This document shows positions 26,071 to 33,716 of a stretch of 64,000 nucleotides of DNA, in pieces. A program made the translations under genes and the position numbers. Numbering within the stretch: the first letter of the stretch is position 1; every line of letters starts with the position of its first letter. The notes under the pieces were generated by a model that saw only the letters and a list, made by a program, of their open reading frames with translations, did not search any database and was not told the origin of the DNA. Source of the stretch: Porticoccus sp002390525 (GTDB lineage Bacteria; Pseudomonadota; Gammaproteobacteria; Pseudomonadales; Porticoccaceae); assembly GCA_943846655.1 (NCBI GenBank), contig OX044352.1, forward strand, positions 868,001 through 932,000, in the 5' to 3' direction.

Positions 26071-27093
26071 ATGATCACTGTAAGCATGAAAGAAATGTTG
26101 CAAGCTGGCGTCCATTTTGGACACCAAACTCGTTACTGGAATCCAAAAATGGATAAATTTATTTTTGGGTCTCGCAATAAGATACATATACTAAATCTGG
26201 ACCATACTGTTCCAGCATTTAATGAAGTGCTAAAAATCGTTCACAAGATTGGCTCTAACAATAATAAAGTTTTATTTGTTGGAACAAAACGTGCAGCACA
26301 AAAAGCAATAGCCGAAAATGCAGCTCGTGCAGGCATGCCTTTTGTTAGCCATCGCTGGTTAGGTGGAATGCTAACTAATTACAAAACAATACGTGCTTCC
26401 ATAAAACGCTTCCGTGAACTTGAAGAGCAAAGCAAAGATGGAACATTTGATAAGCTAACAAAAAAAGAAGCCTTGATGAGAACTCGACTGATGACAAAGC
26501 TTAATAATTCTATCGGTGGTATCAAGGATATGGGCGGGTTACCAGATATACTCTTTGTTGTTGATGTCGAATATGAGCGTATTGCGATACAGGAAGCTAA
26601 TAAGCTTGGTATACCAGTTATTGGTATTGTTGATACCAATAGTGATCCAGACGGTGTTGATTATGTAATACCTGGAAATGATGACGCTACTCGTGCAGTT
26701 AATCTATTTTGTACCGCTGTAGCTGATGCTATTCTGGATGGAAAATCAGAAGCTAACAAAGTGGTTGCAAAGGATGAATTTGTCGAGGTTTCAGAAAAAA
26801 CTGAAATAAAAACTGAAGTAAAAGTAGAAGAGAAACCTCAAATAAAAACTGAAGTAAAAGAGAATGCTGAAGTAAAAGATAGTGCTGAAAAGAAAAAAAA
26901 GGTTGAAACAAAAAAGAAGGTTGAAGTAAAAGCAAAACCTAAGACTAAATTAAAAGAGAAAACAGTAGCAAAAACAACAGCAAAAATACCGAAAGTGGCA
27001 GCCGAAGCAAAAACTACAAAAGTTACTGCCAAATCTAAAGAAAGCGATAAGAAAAAAGAGAGCGTTGATTCAGAGGATAAGCCTAAAAAATAG
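26071..27093 (+). CDS. rpsB: 30S ribosomal protein S2 with long charged C-terminal tail
   Basis: Structural protein of the small subunit, needed with S1 for mRNA binding. The ATG at 26071 gives MITVSMKEMLQAGVHFGHQTRYW, the universal S2 N-terminus, with AAAGGA 6 nt upstream; the frame is open to 25984 but that part is leader. The conserved body ends near residue 225 (ADAILDGK). A further 115 residues follow, made almost wholly of Lys, Glu, Thr, Val and Ala in repeats such as EIKTEVKVEEK, giving 340 aa against about 241 in E. coli. Some other bacteria have S2 extensions, but this one is long. Operon with tsf. Confidence 0.97.
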   Translation: MITVSMKEMLQAGVHFGHQTRYWNPKMDKFIFGSRNKIHILNLDHTVPAFNEVLKIVHKIGSNNNKVLFVGTKRAAQKAIAENAARAGMPFVSHRWLGGMLTNYKTIRASIKRFRELEEQSKDGTFDKLTKKEALMRTRLMTKLNNSIGGIKDMGGLPDILFVVDVEYERIAIQEANKLGIPVIGIVDTNSDPDGVDYVIPGNDDATRAVNLFCTAVADAILDGKSEANKVVAKDEFVEVSEKTEIKTEVKVEEKPQIKTEVKENAEVKDSAEKKKKVETKKKVEVKAKPKTKLKEKTVAKTTAKIPKVAAEAKTTKVTAKSKESDKKKESVDSEDKPKK

Positions 27094-27113
27094 TTCTTTT
27101 AAATCAAATCGAC

Positions 27114-27151
27114 GAGGCTTTGCCTCTGAAAAGGGGTATTGCCCCTTTTTT
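27114..27151 (+). terminator. Tandem hairpins between rpsB and tsf, partial terminator
   Basis: GAGGC-TTT-GCCTC (27114-27126) is followed directly by AAAAGGGG (27129-27136), loop TATTG and CCCCTTTT with a T tail to 27151. A terminator or attenuator in the rpsB-tsf gap is usual and lets S2 and EF-Ts be made in different amounts. Confidence 0.8.
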
Positions 27152-27184
27152 CGAATTTAAACAATTTAAATTAAGGGGAAGATA

Positions 27185-28048
27185 ATGGCAGCGTTTTCTA
27201 CATCTATGATCAAGGATCTTCGTGACCGCACTGGTCTCGGCATGATGGAATGCAAAAGAGCCCTAACAGCTTCTGATGGAGATATTAATAAAGCAATTGA
27301 CGATCTGCGAAAATCTAGTGGAATAAAAGCTGCAAAAAAAGCAGGCAGAATAGCAGCTGATGGTATTATTGCGGTAAAAATGTCTGAAGATGACAAGCGC
27401 GGTGTTATGATCGAAGTAAACACTGAAACAGATTTCGCTGCTCGTGATAATTCATTTATAGGCTTTGTGAATGAGTCGCTTGATAAGGCTTTTGATACTG
27501 ATAAATTTGTATTTGAAGAATTTATAGTGAACATGGAGGAAGCTCGCCATGCTTTAGTTCAAAAAATCGGAGAAAATATCAGTATTCGTAGAGTTGAAAT
27601 CCTCAGCTCCACTGTTGTTGGCAACTATATACACAGTAATAAGCGTATAGGTGTTATGGTTGCATTAGAAAAAGGTGATACAGAAGTTGCAAAAGATGTT
27701 GCTATGCACATTGCAGCCTCAAATCCCCAGGTCGTTGATCCAGAGGATATGCCAGACCATTTAGTTCAAAAAGAAAAAGAAATTTTTATTGCTCAGGCTA
27801 AAGAAAGCGGCAAATCAGATGAAATTATTAATAAAATGATTAATGGTCGAATAAATAAATTTCTCTCCGAATCTAGTCTACTTAACCAACCATTTGTTAA
27901 AAATCCAGAAATGACTGTTGGCGAGTTAGTTAAAAATTCGGATGCTAAGATACTATCTTTCTCTAGGTTTGAGGTTGGAGAAGGGATTGAAAAAATCGAA
28001 GTTGATTTTGCAACAGAAGTTGCTGCTCAAGTAAATGCAGCAAAATAG
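27185..28048 (+). CDS. tsf: Translation elongation factor Ts
   Basis: Guanine nucleotide exchange factor for EF-Tu. The 287-aa protein has the N-terminal UBA-like domain with LRDRTGLGMMECKRAL (about 10-26), the core with EVNTETDFAARDNSF that contacts EF-Tu, and the dimer/coiled-coil region. AGGGGAAG precedes the ATG. Between a tandem hairpin upstream and a strong terminator downstream. Confidence 0.98.
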   Translation: MAAFSTSMIKDLRDRTGLGMMECKRALTASDGDINKAIDDLRKSSGIKAAKKAGRIAADGIIAVKMSEDDKRGVMIEVNTETDFAARDNSFIGFVNESLDKAFDTDKFVFEEFIVNMEEARHALVQKIGENISIRRVEILSSTVVGNYIHSNKRIGVMVALEKGDTEVAKDVAMHIAASNPQVVDPEDMPDHLVQKEKEIFIAQAKESGKSDEIINKMINGRINKFLSESSLLNQPFVKNPEMTVGELVKNSDAKILSFSRFEVGEGIEKIEVDFATEVAAQVNAAK

Positions 28049-28075
28049 AAAGGAGGCTTTAGCCTCCTTTTTTTT
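28049..28075 (+). terminator. Rho-independent terminator after tsf
   Basis: AAAGGAGGC (28049-28057), loop TTTA and GCCTCCTTT (28062-28070) with a following run of T. The stem is perfect over 9 bp and begins right after the tsf stop codon. Confidence 0.9.
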
Positions 28076-28155
28076 GGTGATTATTTTTTTAAAAAATTGC
28101 AGAACAACATCAGTTGACGTTACTGTAGATAAAATAATTAATTTCGGAGTCATAT

Positions 28156-28896
28156 ATGCCGTCTGTTGGAGATAAGAAATATAAAAGAATTCTACTTAAG
28201 CTGAGTGGTGAAGAGCTAATGGGGGAAGAAGGCTTTGGTATTGATCCAAGGGTTTTAGACAGAATGGCACTAGAAATAGGACAGCTTGTCGGTATCGGTG
28301 TTCAGATAGGTTTAGTGATTGGTGGAGGTAATTTGTTCAGAGGGGCGGCACTAAACGCCGCTGGTATGGAGAGAGTCACTGGAGATCATATGGGTATGCT
28401 GGCAACAATGATGAATGGCCTAGCTATGAGAGATGCCCTTGATCGAAATAATATCTCTGCACATGTTATGTCTGCAATATCAATGAGCGGTGTGATGGAG
28501 CAATATGATCGTCGTAAAGCTACACGTTATCTGGATAGTGGAGATGTTGTAATCTTCTCAGCAGGTACTGGAAATCCTTTTTTTACTACTGATTCAGCGG
28601 CATGTTTAAGGGGTATCGAGATTGATGCCGAAATTGTGCTAAAAGCAACAAAGGTTGATGGAGTTTACTCTTCAGATCCTTTGTTGAATAAAGATGCAAT
28701 AATGTATGAACATCTTACATACGATGAAGCTTTGGAGAAAAAGTTGGGTGTAATGGACTTAACTGCTATCTGTTTATGTAAAGAGCATCATATGCCCCTT
28801 AGAGTCTTTCGAATGGAAAAATCGGGAGCCCTCTTGAATATAGTTGTAGGCGGTGACGAAGGAACTTTGATCGAGGAAAAAAATAATGCTAGATGA
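28156..28896 (+). CDS. pyrH: UMP kinase
   Basis: Phosphorylates UMP to UDP; essential and allosterically controlled by UTP and GTP. The 246-aa amino acid kinase-fold protein has KLSGEELMGEEGFGID, VIGGGNLFRG, and the TDSAACLRGIEI and ATKVDGVYSSDP stretches. CGGAG lies upstream of the ATG. Its end overlaps frr by 11 nt, so the two are translated together. Confidence 0.98.
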   Translation: MPSVGDKKYKRILLKLSGEELMGEEGFGIDPRVLDRMALEIGQLVGIGVQIGLVIGGGNLFRGAALNAAGMERVTGDHMGMLATMMNGLAMRDALDRNNISAHVMSAISMSGVMEQYDRRKATRYLDSGDVVIFSAGTGNPFFTTDSAACLRGIEIDAEIVLKATKVDGVYSSDPLLNKDAIMYEHLTYDEALEKKLGVMDLTAICLCKEHHMPLRVFRMEKSGALLNIVVGGDEGTLIEEKNNAR

Positions 28897-29443
28897 CCTA
28901 AAAACAGATATTGAAGCGAAAATGACAAAGAGCATTGGTGCTCTATCAAATGCTTTTAACAAAATTCGGACCGGAAGAGCACACCCCAGTTTATTAGATG
29001 GCTTGACAGTCTCTTATTATGGTTCAGATACCCCTTTATCTCAAGTTGGAAACGTCAATGTTATTGATGCTCGAACTTTATCTGTCTCTGTTTGGGAAAA
29101 AGATTTAATACCTGAGGTGGAGAAAGCAATACATAAATCAGATTTAGGGTTGAACCCATCAACAACTGGAGATCTGATTCGTATACCAATGCCGCAGCTG
29201 ACAGAAGAAACTAGAAAAAACTTTATTAAAAAAGCACGCTCTGAGGCTGAAAGCGCTAGAATCTCTATAAGAAATGCCCGCCGCGAAATTTTATCCAATG
29301 TAAAAGACTTGCTTAAGAAAAAAGAGATTACTGAGGATAACGAGCGTCAGATTCAAGAAGATGTTCAAAAAATTACAGACAGATATATCAAGCAGGTTGA
29401 TGAAGTTCTTCTCAGTAAAGAATCTGATTTGCTAGAAATTTAA
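28886..29443 (+). CDS. frr: Ribosome recycling factor
   Basis: Splits post-termination ribosomes with EF-G. The 185-aa protein shows the two-domain RRF form: helices with FNKIRTGRAHPSLLDG at the N-terminus, the beta domain (about 30-105, with LSQVGNVNVIDARTL and PMPQLTEETRKNF), and the C-terminal helix. Start codon lies inside the end of pyrH, with GAGGAAAAAAAT as ribosome-binding region. Confidence 0.98.
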   Translation: MLDDLKTDIEAKMTKSIGALSNAFNKIRTGRAHPSLLDGLTVSYYGSDTPLSQVGNVNVIDARTLSVSVWEKDLIPEVEKAIHKSDLGLNPSTTGDLIRIPMPQLTEETRKNFIKKARSEAESARISIRNARREILSNVKDLLKKKEITEDNERQIQEDVQKITDRYIKQVDEVLLSKESDLLEI

Positions 29444-29457
29444 GTTAGAGTCAATGC

Positions 29458-30225
29458 ATGTCTAACCATATAGAAACAGAATCGCCTCCCATCAACCATG
29501 TCGCTATTATCATGGATGGCAATAATAGATGGGCAAAAAAAAGAGGGCTAAAAGGAATTGATGGCCACAAAGTCGGAGCTGAAAGAGTTCGTGACATGCT
29601 CAATTCCATGAATAAATACGATATTAGTATGCTCACACTCTTCGCTTTTAGTAGTGAGAACTGGAAGCGCCCTAAAAGCGAGGTTCTTTCTCTCATGTCA
29701 TTATTGGCCAGTTACCTAAAAAATGAATCTAAAAATCTTACAAAGAAAAATATAAAATTAAGGATAATTGGTCGAAGAGATAGGTTCAGTCTAAAACTCA
29801 ATAGGCTAATACAAGAAATAGAGGCTGTTACAAAAAATGGAAAACGTACTTTGATATTGGCCCTCGATTATGGTGGAAAATGGGAGATTTCTGAAGCGAC
29901 AAAAAAGATTGCCCATCAAATTAAATCTAATCAAATAGAACCTAGCGATATTACTGAGGATCTGCTCTCTGAAAATATGTGCATAGAGAACTTTTCACCA
30001 CCAGATATATGTATAAGGACTGGTGGAGAAAAAAGAATCAGCAATTTTTTATTATGGCATATGGCTTATACTGAATTGTATTTTACAGATTGTTTTTGGC
30101 CTGACTTTGATGCTGCAACATTTGATAGCGCAATTCTTGACTACCAGAAGAGGCAGCGACGTTTTGGTAAGCGGGATGAAGCATCATCAGGCAAAGGTAA
30201 TAAGTGTGCTCAAACAACGAATTAG
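29458..30225 (+). CDS. uppS: Undecaprenyl diphosphate synthase
   Basis: Cis-prenyltransferase that makes the C55 lipid carrier precursor for peptidoglycan and O-antigen. The 255-aa protein has the diphosphate-binding IIMDGNNRWAKKRG (about 18-31), TLFAFSSENWKRP, and IRTGGEKRISNFLLWHMAYTELYF near the C-terminus. The usual RTGGE-x-R-x-SNF catalytic signature is complete. Overlaps cdsA by 20 nt. Confidence 0.97.
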   Translation: MSNHIETESPPINHVAIIMDGNNRWAKKRGLKGIDGHKVGAERVRDMLNSMNKYDISMLTLFAFSSENWKRPKSEVLSLMSLLASYLKNESKNLTKKNIKLRIIGRRDRFSLKLNRLIQEIEAVTKNGKRTLILALDYGGKWEISEATKKIAHQIKSNQIEPSDITEDLLSENMCIENFSPPDICIRTGGEKRISNFLLWHMAYTELYFTDCFWPDFDAATFDSAILDYQKRQRRFGKRDEASSGKGNKCAQTTN

Positions 30226-31048
30226 TACAGCCGTAATTATCTCTATGGTATTCACTACAGTGCTATTTTTTTTTAATGCTGATGTTATTCTATTTTTCTC
30301 AGCTATCGTAATTCTTTATGCTGGCTGGGAGTGGGGCAATTTAGCTGGCCTCCAATTTTCTTACATAAAGTTTTTATATTGCTTATTTATGTTAGCAATA
30401 ATAGCCTCATTAAGTTTTTTGATGGGCGCTGATAGATCCCTGCTAACGTTTACAGATACAGGAAAATCTATTCTAGAGTGCCTAATTCCATGGTGGATAC
30501 TTGCTATTTATTGGATAAACAGCTATCCAAGAGGTACTATTTTTTGGAGAAGCCCCTTAGTAAGGGGTATTATCGGCTTGCTTATTCTAATTCCAGTTTG
30601 GCTATCCCTTTCAATTCTAATTTCTCTAGATCATGGAAAATTATTAATAGCCGGAGTAATTTTAATCGTCGCTTTATCTGATATTGGAGCTTATTTCGTG
30701 GGAATAAGGTTCGGGAAGCACAAACTGTCTAAAAATGTAAGTCCAAATAAAACCTGGGAAGGATTTTTAGGTGCTATTATTGTAAATGTAATTTTCGTCA
30801 CTTTTTTGGGGCTCTTTTTAAAAACAAATCTAATAAATATAATAATATTATTTTCATTAGTTATGATTACAGTGCTCTCTTCTGTAATCGGAGATCTTCT
30901 AATCAGCATGTTTAAGCGTCATCGTGGAATAAAAGATAGCGGGAATATCCTTCCAGGTCATGGAGGAATTCTAGATCGTATGGATGGACACACTATGGCT
31001 TTTCCAATCTTCACTTTGGTTTTTATTTATAGTAATTTTCAAGTTTAA
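30206..31048 (+). CDS. cdsA: Phosphatidate cytidylyltransferase (CDP-diacylglycerol synthase)
   Basis: Integral membrane enzyme making CDP-diacylglycerol from CTP and phosphatidic acid. I use the GTG at 30206 (VLKQRIST), which gives 280 aa with the first membrane segment at once; the frame is open to 30023 inside uppS but that part is not homologous. About eight hydrophobic segments are visible. The C-terminal signature SVIGDLLISMFKRHRGIKD then GHGGILDRMDG carries the metal-binding aspartates. Confidence 0.93.
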   Translation: MLKQRISTAVIISMVFTTVLFFFNADVILFFSAIVILYAGWEWGNLAGLQFSYIKFLYCLFMLAIIASLSFLMGADRSLLTFTDTGKSILECLIPWWILAIYWINSYPRGTIFWRSPLVRGIIGLLILIPVWLSLSILISLDHGKLLIAGVILIVALSDIGAYFVGIRFGKHKLSKNVSPNKTWEGFLGAIIVNVIFVTFLGLFLKTNLINIIILFSLVMITVLSSVIGDLLISMFKRHRGIKDSGNILPGHGGILDRMDGHTMAFPIFTLVFIYSNFQV

Positions 31049-31065
31049 AAAAGTTATAATCATTT

Positions 31066-32247
31066 ATGCAAAAAATTACAGTTTTGGGAGCAACAGGTTC
31101 AATTGGTGTGAGCGCCTTAAGTGTCGTTTCTCAACATCCAGATAGATTTAAAATTTTCGCTTTAAGTTGCAACATGAGGGTGGCTGAACTTGCCATTCAG
31201 TGTAAGCAATTTAAGCCATCTTTTGCTGTGGTTTCAGATACTTCGATGGCTATGGAGCTCAAGGAGCTGATAAAATCTTCTTCGCCAGAAACCGTTGTGC
31301 TCGAAGGAGCTGATGGTTTAGGTAAGATAGCCAGTGATCAATCAGTTGATATTGTCATAGCAGCAATAGTTGGATCAGCTGGACTATTACCAACACTAGA
31401 AGCGGCAAAAGCTGGTAAGAAGATTTTGTTGGCAAACAAAGAAGCTTTAGTTATGGCTGGCTCTTTATTAATGAATGCGGTAAATTCAAGTAATGGCGTT
31501 CTTTTACCGATTGACAGCGAGCATAACGCTATATTTCAATGTTTGCCCCATGATTATGCCTCTTCAAAAGAAAGTGGTATCAATAAGATCTTATTAACAG
31601 CATCAGGTGGTCCTTTTAGAACTCGAGACCTAAATAGCATGTCTGCGATAACAATAAATGAGGCTTGCTCTCACCCTAATTGGAAAATGGGTAAAAAGAT
31701 ATCAGTAGATTCTGCGACCATGATGAATAAAGGGCTTGAGCTAATAGAGGCTTGCTGGCTTTTTAGTCTTACACCTGATCAGATAGAGGTTGTTGTGCAC
31801 CCTCAAAGTATTGTGCATTCAATGGTAGAATATTTAGATGGTTCGATTTTAGCTCAGCTGGGTAACCCTGACATGAGAACTCCTATTGCACATGCTCTTG
31901 CTTGGCCTCAGAGAATTTCCTCTGGAGTGAATAGTTTAGATATTATCAGTGCAATGCGACTGGATTTTGAGTCGCCAAACTTGAAAAAATTTCCCTGTTT
32001 ATCGTTAGCAATAAAAGCTGCTAAAGCAGGAGGTAGTGCACCAATAACTTTAAATGCATCTAATGAGATAGCTGTAGATGCGTTCCTTAACAAAGAGATT
32101 ACGTTTCCAGAAATAGCAGAAATAATAGCACTCACATTAAAGAAGACAATATTAACAAACCCAGATTCGCTTGAAGCTATTCAAATATGCGATAAAAAAT
32201 CACGAGAAATGACCTTGAAATTAATCTTTGAATATTTTAAAAGGTAA
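31066..32247 (+). CDS. dxr: 1-deoxy-D-xylulose 5-phosphate reductoisomerase
   Basis: Second step of the MEP isoprenoid pathway, NADPH-dependent. The 393-aa protein has the nucleotide-binding start VLGATGSIGVSALSV, ANKEALVMAG, PIDSEHNAIFQ with metal Asp and Glu, TASGGPFR, and the HPNWKMGKKISVDSATMMNKGLE catalytic loop region. ispD and ispF of the same pathway lie at 51.3-52.5 kb. Confidence 0.98.
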   Translation: MQKITVLGATGSIGVSALSVVSQHPDRFKIFALSCNMRVAELAIQCKQFKPSFAVVSDTSMAMELKELIKSSSPETVVLEGADGLGKIASDQSVDIVIAAIVGSAGLLPTLEAAKAGKKILLANKEALVMAGSLLMNAVNSSNGVLLPIDSEHNAIFQCLPHDYASSKESGINKILLTASGGPFRTRDLNSMSAITINEACSHPNWKMGKKISVDSATMMNKGLELIEACWLFSLTPDQIEVVVHPQSIVHSMVEYLDGSILAQLGNPDMRTPIAHALAWPQRISSGVNSLDIISAMRLDFESPNLKKFPCLSLAIKAAKAGGSAPITLNASNEIAVDAFLNKEITFPEIAEIIALTLKKTILTNPDSLEAIQICDKKSREMTLKLIFEYFKR

Positions 32248-32289
32248 AACTATAAAGTCAGAAATTTAATTTTTTTAACAGGAGCTTAG

Positions 32290-33642
32290 ATGGATTTGTT
32301 TGTAACAATTTTTTATACACTACTTGCCCTTGCTGTATTGATATCATTTCATGAATTCGGACACTTTTATGTGGCTAGAAAATGTGGTGTAAAAGTTATT
32401 CGTTTTTCCATCGGCTTTGGTTCTAAACTTTATAAGTGGAAGGATAAAAAAGGAACTGAGTTTGTTCTATCAGCTTTACCATTGGGTGGTTACGTCAAGA
32501 TGGTAGATGAAAGAGAGGGGTCTGTATCTCTAGAGGATCTACCTTATGCATTTACCCAAAAAAATGTTTGGCAGAGGATGGCCATTGTAATTGCTGGCCC
32601 AGCCGCCAATTTTCTATTAGCCATATTGATATATTGGGTATTATTTATGAATGGAGTGACAGGCATAGTTCCTGTTATTGGATCACTTGTACCTGGATCT
32701 ATTGCTGAAATAGCTGGTATCAGACCAGGACACCAAATTACTGCTATTGACGGAAAGCAAACCCCCACCACCCAAAAGCTGCATACACAGCTGATAAATC
32801 GTATTGGAGAGTCAGGAAAGATAAATTTTACAGTTAAGTTCCCAGAAAGCCCTGAAAATTATAATTATAGCGGTAGTTTAAATAATTGGATGTCCGGATC
32901 TTCAGAGCTAAATCCACTTGAGAGTATAGGAATAATATTATTTTCACCAAAAGTTCCCCCCATAGTTGATGTAGTTATACCAAAAAGTCCAGCAGAAAAA
33001 TCAGAATTAAAGCAGGGAGATTTGCTGTTGTCGGCAGATGGATATACTTTATCTGACTGGTCAGAATGGGTTAAATATGTGCAGCTTCGGCCGTCTGAAA
33101 ATATAAATTTACAGGTGAAACGTGAAAATACTATATTAAATAAAAAAATAACCCCCGAGCTAACCATATCGGCTGAAGGAAAAAATATAGGGAAAGTTGG
33201 TATGTCTGTTAGAGTTCCAGATTGGCCAAAAAATATGATAAAAAATTATTCTTATGGTCCTTTTGAAGCTTTAAATGAGTCGATTCATAAGACCTGGGAT
33301 ATTTCAGTTATGATTCTAGGTTCTATTAAAAAGATGTTGATAGGGGACATTTCTCTTAAGCACCTGAGTGGCCCCATAACGATTGGTAAAGTTGCTGGAC
33401 AGTCAGCTGAGTATGGTATTTCAGCATACTTAGGATTTCTAGCACTGCTAAGTATAAGTTTGGGTATTATGAACTTACTACCAGTTCCAGTTTTGGATGG
33501 CGGGCATTTAATGTATTTCATAATTGAAGCCATTAAGGGATCACCCTTATCTGATAAAATACAATTATTTGGATTTAAATTAGGTATATTTTTGGTGGTT
33601 GGGTTGATGTCCATAGCCCTGTATAATGACATATTGAGTTAA
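32290..33642 (+). CDS. rseP: Site-2 intramembrane zinc protease RseP
   Basis: Cleaves membrane-bound anti-sigma factors such as RseA to release envelope-stress sigma factors and clears signal-peptide remnants. The 450-aa protein has the zinc motif SFHEFGHF in the first membrane helix (HExxH, about residues 22-27), two periplasmic PDZ domains (about 110-195 and 205-290), and the third-ligand motif NLLPVPVLDGGHL in a late helix. AGGAG precedes the ATG. Between dxr and bamA as in E. coli. Confidence 0.97.
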   Translation: MDLFVTIFYTLLALAVLISFHEFGHFYVARKCGVKVIRFSIGFGSKLYKWKDKKGTEFVLSALPLGGYVKMVDEREGSVSLEDLPYAFTQKNVWQRMAIVIAGPAANFLLAILIYWVLFMNGVTGIVPVIGSLVPGSIAEIAGIRPGHQITAIDGKQTPTTQKLHTQLINRIGESGKINFTVKFPESPENYNYSGSLNNWMSGSSELNPLESIGIILFSPKVPPIVDVVIPKSPAEKSELKQGDLLLSADGYTLSDWSEWVKYVQLRPSENINLQVKRENTILNKKITPELTISAEGKNIGKVGMSVRVPDWPKNMIKNYSYGPFEALNESIHKTWDISVMILGSIKKMLIGDISLKHLSGPITIGKVAGQSAEYGISAYLGFLALLSISLGIMNLLPVPVLDGGHLMYFIIEAIKGSPLSDKIQLFGFKLGIFLVVGLMSIALYNDILS

Positions 33643-33716
33643 TTTCACTAATTGCTGTTATTATAGCGATAGCGATAATCTAAATTAAAAATTTATAAAC
33701 GGTGCATAATCATCCA

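Noticed and set aside
26753..27032. Leucine/phenylalanine-rich open frames on the minus strand resembling membrane proteins
   Set aside because: They are the complement of the Lys/Glu-rich S2 tail, which by base composition yields hydrophobic antisense frames.
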